Shown one piece after another: positions 26,301 through 35,083 of a DNA stretch of 64,000 nucleotides; the stretch's first letter is position 1; every line of letters starts with the position of its first letter. Source of the stretch: Bog-473 sp963730395 (GTDB lineage Bacteria > Actinomycetota > Acidimicrobiia > Acidimicrobiales > RAAP-2). The notes beneath the pieces were generated by a model, which was not told where the DNA came from, did no database searches, and saw only the letters and a program-made list of their open reading frames with translations. The position numbers and the translations under genes were made by a program. Location: assembly GCA_963730395.1 (NCBI GenBank), contig CAVSSK010000007.1, positions 186,001 through 250,000 on the forward strand. The letters run 5' to 3'.

Positions 26301-27574
26301 TCGGCGCACCAATCATTGTCGAGGGTCAGCCGTGGGGGGTAGTGAGCGTTGCGAGCTTGGGTACCGAGATCCTGCCGGAAAATACCGAAGCGCGGCTAAC
26401 CGGCTTCACGGAAATGGTAGCCACAGCAATCATGAACGCAAAGACTCGCCAGCAGTTGCACACGATTGCAGAAGAGAAGGCCGCTCTCGGTCGAGTCGCC
26501 ACCCTTGTCGCGGAGGGCGAAGCACCGGCAGTCGTGTTTGCGGCGGTTGCTGAACAGGTCGGCCGCCTGCTCAACACCGATGATGCCCTGGTGGCCCGGT
26601 TCGAGTCCGATGACAGCGTCACGATTGTGGCTTCTTGGACGGCCATGGGCGAGCCCCTCCCGGTCGGCCATCGCCGGCACGTCAAACCCGGTGATGGTGT
26701 CACCCCGCTCGTCCGTGAAACCGGTCGGTCAGCCCGCATCGATTCACAATCTCGCTACTACGCCGAGCTGGGAGTCGAGTCCGCCGTCGCCGCGCCGATA
26801 ACGGTAGAAGGCCGGATCTGGGGAGTGGTAGGCGTTGCGTTGCGCGGCCCCAACCGCGCTCCGCCCGATACCGAGGAGCGGCTGGCGGCATTTACTGACC
26901 TCGTTGCGACTGCGATCGCGAATGCGGAGAGCCGGGCTGAAATTATTGCGTCAAGAGCGCGGATCGTGGCTGCCGCCGATGGTGCGCGCCGACAGATCGA
27001 GCGTGACCTACATGACGGCGCCCAACAGCGGCTGGTGTCACTCGTGCTTCAACTCCGCGAGGCGCGGGCGACCATGCCGCAACAAGTGGCCGCTCAGTTG
27101 GACACCTTCGCAGCCGGATTGGACGGCACCCTCAATGAGCTTCTCGAGCTTGCTCGTGGAATCCACCCGACGATCCTCACTAAAGGCGGACTAGGGCCTG
27201 CGCTGAACGCCCTGGCTCACCGTTCCGCCGTGCCGGTCGAAGTTACGGTGCGGATAGCGGGCCGGCTGCCTGAAAGGATCGAGGTCGCCGCCTACTTTGT
27301 CGTCTCCGAAGCGCTCACGAACGCGACCAAGCATGCGCACGCCTCGGCCATTTCGGTCGACGCCAACGCCGACGCCGACGTCTTGCGCATCGCAGTCTGC
27401 GACGACGGCAAGGGGGGCGCTGACTTCACTCACGGCACCGGACTTGTCGGACTCAAAGACCGTGTTGAAGCCCTCGGTGGAAAGATCCTCCTCGAGAGCA
27501 AAACGGGCAAGGGCACAGCTCTGCGCGCAGAGCTCCCCATCTCAGCCCCGACGGACAGCATCACCTCCCGCTGA
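23339..27574 (+). CDS. Large NarL-type sensor kinase with membrane N-terminus and five GAF domains
   Basis: A 1411-residue histidine kinase. Residues 40-340 hold about eight to ten membrane segments. Five GAF units follow, each opened by a variant of DEQAALRRVATLVAQG, starting near residues 367, 537, 701, 872 and 1041. HisKA_3 carries the phospho-acceptor H1225 (ERDLHDGAQQRLV); HATPase_c has SEALTNATKHAHA, DDGKGGADF and GTGLVGLKDRVEALGG. The GAFs probably sense small molecules, gas or redox. Start is GTG at 23339 with GGAGG 5 nt upstream, preferred over TTG at 23327. No response regulator is adjacent; those at 35 kb are candidates. Confidence 0.9.
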   Translation: MTSPRETPDDSQKSGRVALEPRVSDAVGPVGGSPLFLGRVQDRTGAIAFGVMGGLVGAYLVWLVLHGPPPPQSGWINGWALDVFYLVAVVLCVTGGLRRRPGSYVPLVFGLALLFTMLGNTTLTVYALHGIPPPPPTIADVFGLGFIVLCFIGIGLMAREDRERLNPRDLLDGGIAALGAGAVGAAFVLAQLPHRQGQSTLGSAVVLAYPIGFVVLVIIVVGAATISGRRSRGAWVALAAAFALVAVPSAVSATTAPSSPVGFSILNLVAWPTAILILAASMWLDPGATEPVPVSKGTVIWIPAAACAAALAVLLAATVSRIDHAASALAAAALVLVILRGYGELRHEIAARARTEQGLRASDARYRQVAEEQASLRRVATLVAQGVAAVEVFSAVARETKRILDFDTATLLRLEADGMLTVVGSVATLPVLTAVGDRRAPLAGGVVDCVVRTGLPARVDGFEGDPGSPGDELNSFGYGGAAAAPVFVEGRLWGVLRVAWSKERSVSVSSEDRLQQFSELIATALANADAREELRRVAEEQAALRRVATLVAKGATASAVFAAVAEEVGQLLSVDAAAVRRYLADGTAEIVASWSPGAKFIPVRLRAQPAPGTLTAIVRETGRPGRVDKYTEEAGVTAREMGIRSSLGVPITVEGEIWGLIAIVSASEEPPPAGTENRLAGFTELVATAIANTQARDELRTMADEQAALRRVAILVAQGATSEVVFTAVAEEVGRVAGVDFISIGRYHPDGGETIVGAWSRSGAPPHFPIGTRLPADGRNLHTQVFRTLKPARLDVIVDNLGPALAPALAAGIRAAVGVPIEVEGQLWGVIISSSTREEPLPPETEIRMAGFTQLVATAVANAQARIELRRHADEQAALRRVATLVAQGRPPEDVFAAVTEEVGRALGADLTGMSRYNGDGTATVLGEWTNTDSPPPMEIGEHFDLGGENVTTLVALTGLPARVDDYDDAPSGTWADAARIWGFGSCVGAPIIVEGQPWGVVSVASLGTEILPENTEARLTGFTEMVATAIMNAKTRQQLHTIAEEKAALGRVATLVAEGEAPAVVFAAVAEQVGRLLNTDDALVARFESDDSVTIVASWTAMGEPLPVGHRRHVKPGDGVTPLVRETGRSARIDSQSRYYAELGVESAVAAPITVEGRIWGVVGVALRGPNRAPPDTEERLAAFTDLVATAIANAESRAEIIASRARIVAAADGARRQIERDLHDGAQQRLVSLVLQLREARATMPQQVAAQLDTFAAGLDGTLNELLELARGIHPTILTKGGLGPALNALAHRSAVPVEVTVRIAGRLPERIEVAAYFVVSEALTNATKHAHASAISVDANADADVLRIAVCDDGKGGADFTHGTGLVGLKDRVEALGGKILLESKTGKGTALRAELPISAPTDSITSR

Positions 27575-27953
27575 GTTCTGGAACTTTGTCTGGTGATTCT
27601 CTGGATCGTGCGGACGGTTACGACGCTCACTCTCCCGTGCGACCGGCAATGGAGGGGTGAGCCGCTCGGCGCTGCACCGCCACGGAAATGGGGGTCGCAC
27701 CTGAGTTGCTAATGGGCGCCGGCCGCCTCGGCCATGCCGGTCGCTCATCCGAGACATCTCGCCGAACAGAACATCCGGGCGCCATCCTTCGCCGAGGTCC
27801 TCCAGTGACACTCCCTCAGAAGTATCACTGCGCGTCACACGCGACCGCGGGACGTCCGCATCTGTCAATCCCGCACATAGTTGTTGCAGGCGACTCCGTA
27901 GGCACGAAGCTACGGCCCATCCGCTTCTGTGGTGCGAGCAATGGAGGACTACC
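27575..27953. other. Intergenic region, no supported gene
   Basis: About 380 bp after the large kinase. Only shadow frames are open. Near the right end, ATGGAGGACTACC provides the Shine-Dalgarno sequence for the next gene. No strong terminator hairpin was seen. Confidence 0.4.
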
Positions 27954-28364
27954 GTGAACAAGAACGGCAAAGTTGTGATACACGACATCGCTGGCGCAAT
28001 TTCCTGTGGAATCGCGCTCGAAGGGCGCGAAATCCCAGTAAGTCCGCAGCGCGGCGTGATCACCATCGATGGAGCTCTGTGGGCATATTCACAGCTGAGG
28101 AGATCTGACAGGGATGTCTGGGATCTCGTTGGAGCGCATCGGATCGCCAATCGACAGGTCTTTGTTGAGCGTGAAGGTGAGATCATCGACGACGCAGTTG
28201 TGGCTCAGATGTGGAGCCTCGCTGCTGCCCGAAATGAGCACATTCCCAGCGACCGAATCACAGCGACCGTAAGCGGAGAATGGTTGGCGGTCGTCGACGG
28301 AGATCACAAGGTCACATTCAGCGGCAGAAAGCCGAGTACCCCATTGGATGGTTGGCGACAGTGA
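27954..28364 (+). CDS. Hypothetical protein
   Basis: A 136-residue soluble protein of unknown family, starting with GTG preceded by GGAGGA about 5 nt away. It has alternating strand-like segments (GKVVIHDIAGAISCGIAL; RITATVSGEWLAVVDGDHKVTFSG) around a helical middle (DDAVVAQMWSLAAARNEHI). No signal peptide or membrane segment. Isolated from its neighbours, so context gives no role. Confidence 0.5.
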   Translation: MNKNGKVVIHDIAGAISCGIALEGREIPVSPQRGVITIDGALWAYSQLRRSDRDVWDLVGAHRIANRQVFVEREGEIIDDAVVAQMWSLAAARNEHIPSDRITATVSGEWLAVVDGDHKVTFSGRKPSTPLDGWRQ

Positions 28365-28536
28365 CGAGGACCAGCGTCGACTCGTGACTACGTCCCCCGC
28401 TGAAGTAAATCACCGTGAAGGCGGGGCGCTTCGTCCGCATCGAAGGCTTCGAGACAGCGGCGACCATCTGCGAACTGACTTCGTCTGCGGTGAATGTCAA
28501 ACGGGCGGCGCTGGGCATCCTCCCAGGCTGCTGATC

Positions 28537-29043
28537 TCAGTCGAGAGGAGCCCGTGAGCGTTCACGATTTGTCCACGAGGCCGTGGGCACGGCGACACGG
28601 GCCATCTCAAAGAGAAGCGCTCCGCTCCGGTTGATCACCTCGGACAGGGATTTGGCCCAGAGATCCTCGAAGAGCACGAGGGCGGCCGCCGACCCCGCAT
28701 CAAGCCCTGTGCCGACTCGCTCAATGTCTTGGTCGCCGATAAGACCCCCTATGGGTCCACCAATATCGGAGAAGCCGCCCATTTCGCTCAGATTGTTCAG
28801 CTCAACAACCGAAACCAGGCCGGCGTCATCCCGTATCAGAAGGACGAAATCGAGAACACGTATGAATTGCATGAGAGACAACCACAAGAGCTCGTCTCCG
28901 ACCTCTTCACTCATGTGACCCTCGGGGAATGTCAGGACCATGTACTCAGCAAGTACCTCGTGACGAGGATCGCTTCCTTGCTGCGTCCGGGCGAGCTCCT
29001 TTGCTCTCACGACACGTGACCTTATGGAATCGCAGAGCGGCAT
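28537..29043 (-). CDS. DUF6325/DUF1269-like protein
   Basis: A 168-residue protein matching the DUF6325-type stress-associated family: EYMVLTFPEGHMSEEVGDELLWL, FVLLIRDDAGLVSVVEL, a Gly-rich loop GGFSDIGGPIGGLIGDQDIERVGTGL, then GSAAALVLFEDLWAKSLSEVI. Start chosen at ATG 29043, preceded by GAGGG 5 nt away; an in-frame start at 29073 is possible, and the first 30 residues lie outside the conserved region. Function unknown. Confidence 0.65.
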   Translation of the reverse strand: MPLCDSIRSRVVRAKELARTQQGSDPRHEVLAEYMVLTFPEGHMSEEVGDELLWLSLMQFIRVLDFVLLIRDDAGLVSVVELNNLSEMGGFSDIGGPIGGLIGDQDIERVGTGLDAGSAAALVLFEDLWAKSLSEVINRSGALLFEMARVAVPTASWTNRERSRAPLD

Positions 29044-29415
29044 GTCATCCCTCATCCACGTGATCGTCAGCAATGAAACATTCCTGGGGTGGCTCCCGCG
29101 CCCCCGTGATCCGGACTAGAGCCGCAGCGAAACAGAGCCAAATGCTCGAGCCCGTGGGAAGCAGAAGGAGTACGGGCTTGTCAAGACCTCGAAAAGAATA
29201 GGAACGAAACCGCAGCTAGAGCTGCGCCTTCAGCTGGACTCAATCGGGAAGAGCGAATCTGTCCGGCTCAATGAGGGATCAGGTCCCAGGGTTCCCCGTT
29301 TGCTCAAGGACGCCGGCTCCTGCTCCGGGCTCTAGGTCATGTGACATAACGCGACTACGTGATGTCCGTGGAATGAGTGAAATGTAGATTCCCGTTGGGA
29401 GAGAGCGAGGCACGT
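29044..29415. other. Divergent intergenic region, no supported gene
   Basis: About 370 bp between the DUF6325-like gene (-) and the lipocalin-like gene (+), so both promoters should lie here. It contains a 7-bp inverted repeat CGCAGCT/AGCTGCG at 29211-29226. No coding frame of good composition. Confidence 0.35.
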
Positions 29416-30138
29416 GTGACAAATGCCCACATCAGCCACAACGATGTCTACTTTGCCGATATCTATACCGAGCCGGATGCAGACATTCACACGCTGGCAA
29501 ACCTCGGCCCGCTGCGCCATCTAGCAGGCGTATGGAAAGGGACTGGCGACGACGTGCATCCGAGCGTCGACGTGACGGGCTCCAATCGTTACGAAGAAAC
29601 CTACCGGTTGGAGCCAATCGATCCTCAAACGAATGGACCGCAGCTTCTCTACGGACTTCGCTACCACACCCATTTGATTAAGCCCGGCGAGGTCGAGACG
29701 TTTCACGATCAGGTGGGGTACTGGCTCTGGGAGCCGTCAGCTGGAGTTGTGATGCTCACGCTCGGGATTCCCAGAGGCCAAACCCTCTTGGCGGGTGGCC
29801 GGTCCAGCGCCGACGCCCGCCGGTTTGAAGTTCGTGCCTTCCGTGGGTCGAACACGTTTGGCATCACTTCTAATCCGTTTCTCGACCGCGCTTTTCGGAC
29901 GCTCAGTTACCGCCAGGTCGTGACGGTCAACGAAGACGGCTCATGGTCGTATGAGGAAGAGGCCGTCATGGAGGTGGAGGGTCGTCAGTCCCTTATCCGC
30001 CACACTGACAGCAACACCCTCGCGCCTGTCGCCCCGCCGAATCCCAATCCACTCGCTGAATCCCAATCCACTGTCCGGAGGGGGATCGCTGGACGTAACA
30101 CCGCAGCACGACTGGTCGACGGCAACCGTCAACTCTGA
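29416..30138 (+). CDS. Nitrobindin/FABP-like beta-barrel protein
   Basis: A protein of about 240 residues with the heme-binding nitrobindin/THAP4-like barrel signatures: PLRHLAGVWKGTGDD (the GxWxGxG motif), EETYRLEPI, HDQVGYWLWEPSAGVVML, RGQTLLAGG. Bacterial relatives bind heme and react with NO or peroxynitrite; whether the heme-ligating histidine is kept is not clear. GTG at 29416 has GAGG close upstream; an in-frame GTG at 29377 is possible. The C-terminal 40 residues are an atypical Pro/Asn-rich extension. Confidence 0.65.
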   Translation: MTNAHISHNDVYFADIYTEPDADIHTLANLGPLRHLAGVWKGTGDDVHPSVDVTGSNRYEETYRLEPIDPQTNGPQLLYGLRYHTHLIKPGEVETFHDQVGYWLWEPSAGVVMLTLGIPRGQTLLAGGRSSADARRFEVRAFRGSNTFGITSNPFLDRAFRTLSYRQVVTVNEDGSWSYEEEAVMEVEGRQSLIRHTDSNTLAPVAPPNPNPLAESQSTVRRGIAGRNTAARLVDGNRQL

Positions 30139-30168
30139 CCATGGTCGATCCGATCTGAGGAGCCCTAG

Positions 30169-30477
30169 ATGTCAGTTCAAGAACCGCAGCATCTGAACAA
30201 CCACCACCGCGACACTCTTCTGCAAATATTTCAGCACCCTACGAGCCACAATATCGAGTGGTCGGCCGTGGTTTCCTTGCTGGAAGCCTTAGGAACGGTT
30301 CAACAGCAGCAAAATGGCAAATGCGTTGTCACTGTTGGGGCGGAGACCGAGGTCCTCAACCGACCGAAGCAGAAGGATATCGGCGTCCAACAAGTCATCG
30401 ACCTTCGTCATTTGTTGTCCATGGCCGGGTACGGAGTTGTGGTGGACGAGCTGGAGGCCAAGGGCCATGAGGTGTGA
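30169..30477 (+). CDS. Small conserved protein, possibly HicA-like fold
   Basis: A 102-residue protein: HHRDTLLQIFQHPTSHNIEWSAVVSLLEALGTVQQQQNGKCVVTVGAETEVLNRPKQKDIGVQQVIDLRHLLSMAGY. The order (helix, EW..V..LLE.LG, two strands, helix) is reminiscent of HicA-type double-stranded-RNA-binding folds, but no partner antitoxin is next to it. The ATG at 30169 is 30 bp after the preceding gene, suggesting co-transcription. Confidence 0.5.
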   Translation: MSVQEPQHLNNHHRDTLLQIFQHPTSHNIEWSAVVSLLEALGTVQQQQNGKCVVTVGAETEVLNRPKQKDIGVQQVIDLRHLLSMAGYGVVVDELEAKGHEV

Positions 30478-30729
30478 CGTCGGGAGTGGCAGGCCGCTGC
30501 CGATGTCACTTTGTAGCTCCCCAACAGCTTCCAAGACAAACGACGGCCCCAAGGCGGTGATGTCGGTTGTTGCGACGTTCCCCGTGCCGGCGCCTCGGCG
30601 CACTGGCCCCCAACCTGACTAGGTGATCGTTTGAAGTTTCCATCCGGGCGCAGGTTGTTCTGGTGCTGCGGGTGACGCCCAAGGGGCAGGTCCGATGCCC
30701 GCCGCCATGATGCGGCGTCAGGCATCCAT

Positions 30730-31944
30730 TCAGCGATGCCAGATGCGGAGATAGTTGTTGCGGTAGCCCCCCTGCGGATCGAACACCCCGCCCCTCGGCA
30801 CGTTGGCGCGCGTCACGAGGTGGGGAGGAGCCACGTAACCTGAAGGCGGTTGCCCAGCGCGGGCGCGGTTGAGTTCGTCGATGAGCTGCCAACCTTGCAG
30901 GTTCAAGGGGTCTGCTACGGTCGCCTTCTGGTAGTCCCCTGCTCGGATCCGTGCGAATTCTGACGCATCGCCGTCGCCGGCCGCGACCCCGTACGGTGGT
31001 TGATTAGGTTGCCGTCCGGCACCCAGGAGAGCGACGCTTGCGCCAGCGATGTAGGCGCCGTTGATTGCCAGGAGATAGGTGAAGCGCTTGCCGTAGGTGT
31101 TCAACAGTGCCGTGACCGGTGCTGCCACGTTGATCTGCGCGCCAGCCAGCGGATAGTCGACAACCTGGAGTACCGAACATCGCCGGCACGCCTCAAGCGT
31201 CGAAGCCATCACGTCGGACTTGTAGGTGGCGATTGCGTATTGTGAGTCCGTGAAGATGACCACGCCGGCCCTGCCGTTGGAATCCGCGATTACATAGCTG
31301 GCGGCAAGGAGTGCGACCTGGCGGGGGTCCGTTGTCACGTTGGTAAACAGGCCCATCTGCGGAGCCGGGCCTGGTTGGATCCCGGAATGCCAGCCAACAA
31401 CCGGAATTTTGTGCGCCTCTGCCTGTTGCAGCTCCGCCTGCTGGCCGGCGGCGTCGAATCCGCCCAGGATGATGCCTGCAGGCTTCAAGCTCAGCGCAGT
31501 GGCGAGTGCTGTCCCCTGTCCAGCGTCGGTTCCTTGACCGTCGAGGACCCGAAGCTTCCAACCGATAGCCCGCACCGCCTCCTGGGCGCCTCGTGCCACG
31601 CCGGCGACGCCGCCGTTCGTCAGATCGGCGGCGACGAACACGACCAGGCCTGGGGGCTGAGCCGGTGGTCCGCGCAACGGACCGCGATAGGCCCCAGTCG
31701 CGTCCTGCGCGTGGGCGACCACGGCCCGCGCCCGCCCAAGGGCCGAACCCGAAGCATCCGATGCAGCGGGTTGGCTTCCGTATCCGAACTCGGTGACCAC
31801 CACGGCCGCAAGGAGAACGCCCACCACCACCCGGACCTTGTGTCGAGCCCCGTGGTGCGACACGCGTGCCGCGGATTCCGAACGACTCAGCCCCCGCCCC
31901 AGGGGAGTCGTTGAACCTTGACGTGAGCGATACCGAATGATCAT
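30730..31944 (-). CDS. Periplasmic sugar-binding-type protein (Peripla_BP_4 fold)
   Basis: A 404-residue exported protein with a basic N-terminus and an anchor or signal segment (VRVVVGVLLAAVVVTEFGYGS). The body follows the RbsB-like fold: LVVFVAADLTNGGVAGVARGAQEAVRAIGWKLRVLDGQGT, SLKPAGIILGGFDAAGQQAELQQAEAHKIPVVGWHSG, and NLQGWQLIDELNRARAGQPP. No ABC permease or ATPase lies nearby. Instead it is divergent, 20 bp apart, from a CHASE-domain kinase, so it may feed ligand information to that sensor (inference). Confidence 0.75.
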   Translation of the reverse strand: MIIRYRSRQGSTTPLGRGLSRSESAARVSHHGARHKVRVVVGVLLAAVVVTEFGYGSQPAASDASGSALGRARAVVAHAQDATGAYRGPLRGPPAQPPGLVVFVAADLTNGGVAGVARGAQEAVRAIGWKLRVLDGQGTDAGQGTALATALSLKPAGIILGGFDAAGQQAELQQAEAHKIPVVGWHSGIQPGPAPQMGLFTNVTTDPRQVALLAASYVIADSNGRAGVVIFTDSQYAIATYKSDVMASTLEACRRCSVLQVVDYPLAGAQINVAAPVTALLNTYGKRFTYLLAINGAYIAGASVALLGAGRQPNQPPYGVAAGDGDASEFARIRAGDYQKATVADPLNLQGWQLIDELNRARAGQPPSGYVAPPHLVTRANVPRGGVFDPQGGYRNNYLRIWHR

Positions 31945-31964
31945 ATTTGCGAATAGTCCACCGT

Positions 31965-33842
31965 GTGAGACCGGCAAGGGGGCGATGGCCTCAAACCGTA
32001 GCCCCGACCCGGGTCGCGGTACCGCTCTTCGTCATCCTGTTGAGCGTTGGCGGATTCGTCCTGATCAACCACGTGGTGGACTCCGATCGCAGTGCGGCGG
32101 CGCACCAATTGGCCAGGACGGATGCGTCGAGAGTCCGGGGGCTGCTCCAGCAGGCCGCCACCTTCGATGTCGGGTTCGCGAGCGCGCTCGCCGGCGAGCC
32201 CGTTCCGAACGGGGATCGCTTCGCTGCGTTGGAGGGAAGCGCCGCCACGACTGTGGGCCTGACGCAGTCCATGTGGGTTGAACAGGTGACCAGTAGTGAA
32301 CGCAGCGCGTACGAGCGGCGTATAGGGGCGCCCATCACCCAGCTGCCTGGGACACGGCCCGCTCGGCCTGCGTTGAACTACTTGCCGGCGACTTTCGTCA
32401 CAGGGCTGCCGTTCCACCCCGGCGTCGATGTATCCGGTCTGCCGGTCTTGGCTGCAACGCTGCGCAACCCGACGTCGGTCTTTGCCGGGACCGCAACACC
32501 TCTGGAGACTGTCGCCGGGCAGCGAGGATTTTTTGTCGTGCAGGGGGCGAAGTTCGGACAAGGCGAGGGAAGCAATGGCTTTCTCGTCGTGTTCGTTCCT
32601 ACGGGTTGGATGAACTCGTTGCTGGGCGGCGATGTGAACGGAATCGCCATCAGCCTCGATGGTCGCCATCTTAACGGCACGTTTGACGGGACTCCCGCCG
32701 CAAGCACGAGCTTCACTGCACTCACTCAGGTCTGGCGTGTCAACGTTGCTCCACAACAATCCACCGGGCTGGAGGCAGTGCTGCCCCCGCTCATCCTCGC
32801 GTGGCCGCTCGTGACGGCGCTCATCGTGTTCCTGGTAGGTCGTGGGATGCTGAGGCGCCGCCGCGCCGAGCGGGAGATCGACGATATCTACGACCTCTCG
32901 CTCGAGCTCCTCTGTATCTTGGGTGTCGACGGCTACTTGAAGCGCGTCAACCCCGCGTTCGAGCGAACCCTGGGATTTCCTGAAGCCGAACTGCTGTCGC
33001 GTCCCCTTTTGGAGTTCATCCATCCAGCTGACCGCGAGGGCATGGAGGCAACGCTTGTGCGGCTGCAAACGGGAGGTGGGTCGGAGCGGTTCGAGAATCG
33101 CTACGTCCGGCCCGACGGTGAGGTTCGCTGGCTTGAGTGGAGCGCACGTCTGATGAGTGACAGAGGTCTGATCTACGCCGCGGCCAGCGACGTCACTGAT
33201 GCCCGAGTGCTCATGCAGGAGCTCGCGGCATCGCGTCGGCGGATTGTCGCCACGGCCGACGAAACGCGCCGGCGCGTCGAACGCGATCTTCACGACGGCG
33301 CCCAGCACCGGCTCGTGCAGACGATCCTCACGCTCAAGCGTGCCCGGCACTCGGTAGACGCTGGTTCCGAAGACGTCGCTCGGCTTATCGAAGAGGCGGT
33401 CGTGAGCACTGAGAGCGCCAACGAGGAGTTGCGCGAGCTCGCGCGCGGCATCCACCCGGTCGCTCTCTCCACTGGCGGCCTTTCGCCCGCGCTGAAAGGA
33501 CTCGCTCGTCGTTCCTCGATCCCCGTAGTGCTCGACCTTCAGACACATGACCGGCTGCCCGAGCGCATCGAGGTGACCGTGTATTACGTCGTCTCGGAGG
33601 CACTGACGAACGCGGCTAAGCATTCGAAGGCTTCCGCCTCGCACATCGCCGTTGCCGTGACCGACGGTGATCTGCGGCTGACCATCAGTGACGACGGCGT
33701 CGGCGGCGCCGATCCAGCGGGCGGCACGGGCCTCATTGGACTCAAAGACCGCGTCGAGGCGGCCGGCGGAACGCTCACGTTGCAGAGCGCCCCCAGCCAG
33801 GGCACCCATCTCAAGGTTCAGCTTCCTCTGACCCCGAGATGA
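31965..33842 (+). CDS. CHASE-PAS NarL-type sensor histidine kinase
   Basis: About 625 residues. First membrane segment VAVPLFVILLSVGGFVLINHVV; extracytoplasmic CHASE-like domain (to about residue 265); second membrane segment LPPLILAWPLVTALIVFLVG; PAS domain (LELLCILGVDGYLKRVNPAFERTLGF ... RWLEWSARLM); HisKA_3 with phospho-acceptor H443 (ERDLHDGAQHRLVQ); HATPase_c (SEALTNAAKH, DDGVGGADPAGGTGLIGLKDR). The GTG at 31965 is chosen; TTG at 31947 is in frame. Response regulators at 35084 and 35727 are probable partners. Confidence 0.85.
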   Translation: MRPARGRWPQTVAPTRVAVPLFVILLSVGGFVLINHVVDSDRSAAAHQLARTDASRVRGLLQQAATFDVGFASALAGEPVPNGDRFAALEGSAATTVGLTQSMWVEQVTSSERSAYERRIGAPITQLPGTRPARPALNYLPATFVTGLPFHPGVDVSGLPVLAATLRNPTSVFAGTATPLETVAGQRGFFVVQGAKFGQGEGSNGFLVVFVPTGWMNSLLGGDVNGIAISLDGRHLNGTFDGTPAASTSFTALTQVWRVNVAPQQSTGLEAVLPPLILAWPLVTALIVFLVGRGMLRRRRAEREIDDIYDLSLELLCILGVDGYLKRVNPAFERTLGFPEAELLSRPLLEFIHPADREGMEATLVRLQTGGGSERFENRYVRPDGEVRWLEWSARLMSDRGLIYAAASDVTDARVLMQELAASRRRIVATADETRRRVERDLHDGAQHRLVQTILTLKRARHSVDAGSEDVARLIEEAVVSTESANEELRELARGIHPVALSTGGLSPALKGLARRSSIPVVLDLQTHDRLPERIEVTVYYVVSEALTNAAKHSKASASHIAVAVTDGDLRLTISDDGVGGADPAGGTGLIGLKDRVEAAGGTLTLQSAPSQGTHLKVQLPLTPR

Positions 33843-34871
33843 TCACAGGTGGAACCGGATGATCTTGCCGCTGGCGTAGAGCGACACGTAGAGGCTCCCG
33901 TCCGGGCCGATCGCGGCCCCGACCGGATCGTGTTTGACCGGCGAGCGCCAGAAAACCGTGTGCCGGCCCGTTCGCAGGTCGACTCGCTGGACGTCGCTTC
34001 CGGACGGGTTCTTTACGAACGAGGAGCCGTTCTCGACGACGAAGGCAACGTCGCCCTTGACGACAACGGTCGTCGGGGTCGCATGCGCGGCAAACTTCAC
34101 GAACGGCGGGCGGGTGCCTCTGCAAGCGGGGCCACCCTGGCCATAGCATGTGGGCGAGCCGAAATTCACCACCGGTCCGGCTGGGTTGAACTCGTTGAGC
34201 TTCTCCCGCGGCCGGAAAGGGCCGAGGTCGTCGCGCCCGCTATCGGTCACGAGCAGGAGCCGACCGTAGAAGGCGAGCCCGAAAGCACTCTGCAGGCCGG
34301 TCGCCTTGACCACAGGAGAGCCGCCATTCGGCGCGAAGGCCAGGACATTCCCTGGCGGGCCGCTGTTGCTCGTGGCTCCGACGCCAATGTAGAGCTGACC
34401 ATCGGGGCCCTGCGCGATCGAACCAATTGAGTGTTGTCCCAGCTGCAAACCGTCGAGCCTGATGCTCTGGCTCGTGAAAGCAGTTCCGTTAAAGCCTTGG
34501 AAGACAGTGATCCTGGCGCTACCCGGGGTGGTGACTGATGCCACGTAGAGGCTGTTCCCGACCCAAGCCAGACCAGTCGCCGCTACCCCGCTCACTACGT
34601 GGAGCGGCTTCCCGCCAGGCGGTATGTACCAAACCCCGTTCGTCGGGCTCGTGCTGCCCGTTTGCGATGTGAACCACAGGCTTCCGTGCTGGTCGAAGGC
34701 GATGGTCACCGGGGCGGTGAGGCCCGACGCCACGACAGTTGGCCGTGGGGCGTGGAGGGGAGGTTCGGCGGCGGCCGAGGCCGGGGCGCTCCCGAGTGAG
34801 AAGGACGCGAGACAAGACATGGTCGCGGTCAGCACTGCGCACATGGCCACTGCAGACTTCAACCCGGACAC
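33843..34871 (-). CDS. Secreted beta-propeller protein (ScyD/ScyE or NHL-like)
   Basis: A 342-residue secreted protein with a signal peptide (about 1-34, ending ASAAAEP) and repeated propeller blades, e.g. APVTIAFDQHGSLWFTSQTG, SIAQGPDGQLYIGVGAT, VGAAIGPDGSLYVSLYASGKIIRF. The pattern fits ScyD/ScyE-like or sorbosone-dehydrogenase-type propellers. It is convergent with the kinase, its stop abutting the kinase stop. Possibly a surface ligand-binding protein; enzymatic activity cannot be judged. Confidence 0.72.
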   Translation of the reverse strand: MSGLKSAVAMCAVLTATMSCLASFSLGSAPASAAAEPPLHAPRPTVVASGLTAPVTIAFDQHGSLWFTSQTGSTSPTNGVWYIPPGGKPLHVVSGVAATGLAWVGNSLYVASVTTPGSARITVFQGFNGTAFTSQSIRLDGLQLGQHSIGSIAQGPDGQLYIGVGATSNSGPPGNVLAFAPNGGSPVVKATGLQSAFGLAFYGRLLLVTDSGRDDLGPFRPREKLNEFNPAGPVVNFGSPTCYGQGGPACRGTRPPFVKFAAHATPTTVVVKGDVAFVVENGSSFVKNPSGSDVQRVDLRTGRHTVFWRSPVKHDPVGAAIGPDGSLYVSLYASGKIIRFHL

Positions 34872-35083
34872 TGAAGCGAACCTCCTTGTAGTGGGGCGGA
34901 TCCCATCCCTTACAGGTCGTGCTCTCCCGTAGGGGCCATTCCTCCCCGACCCGAACTACAGGTCAAATGGCGGTGGATTGGAACGGGGCTCGCACGACGT
35001 TCCAGTACGTCGCCTGGTTGATTCCAACTCATGATCACCGACTCATTCGCGACCATCAGTTCGAGCATTGTGCGTAATCGCTC

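Noticed and set aside
29211..29226. Terminator at the CGCAGCT/AGCTGCG repeat
   Set aside because: Seven-bp arms with a 2-nt loop cannot form a good hairpin, and there is no T-tract; it also lies in a divergent promoter region.
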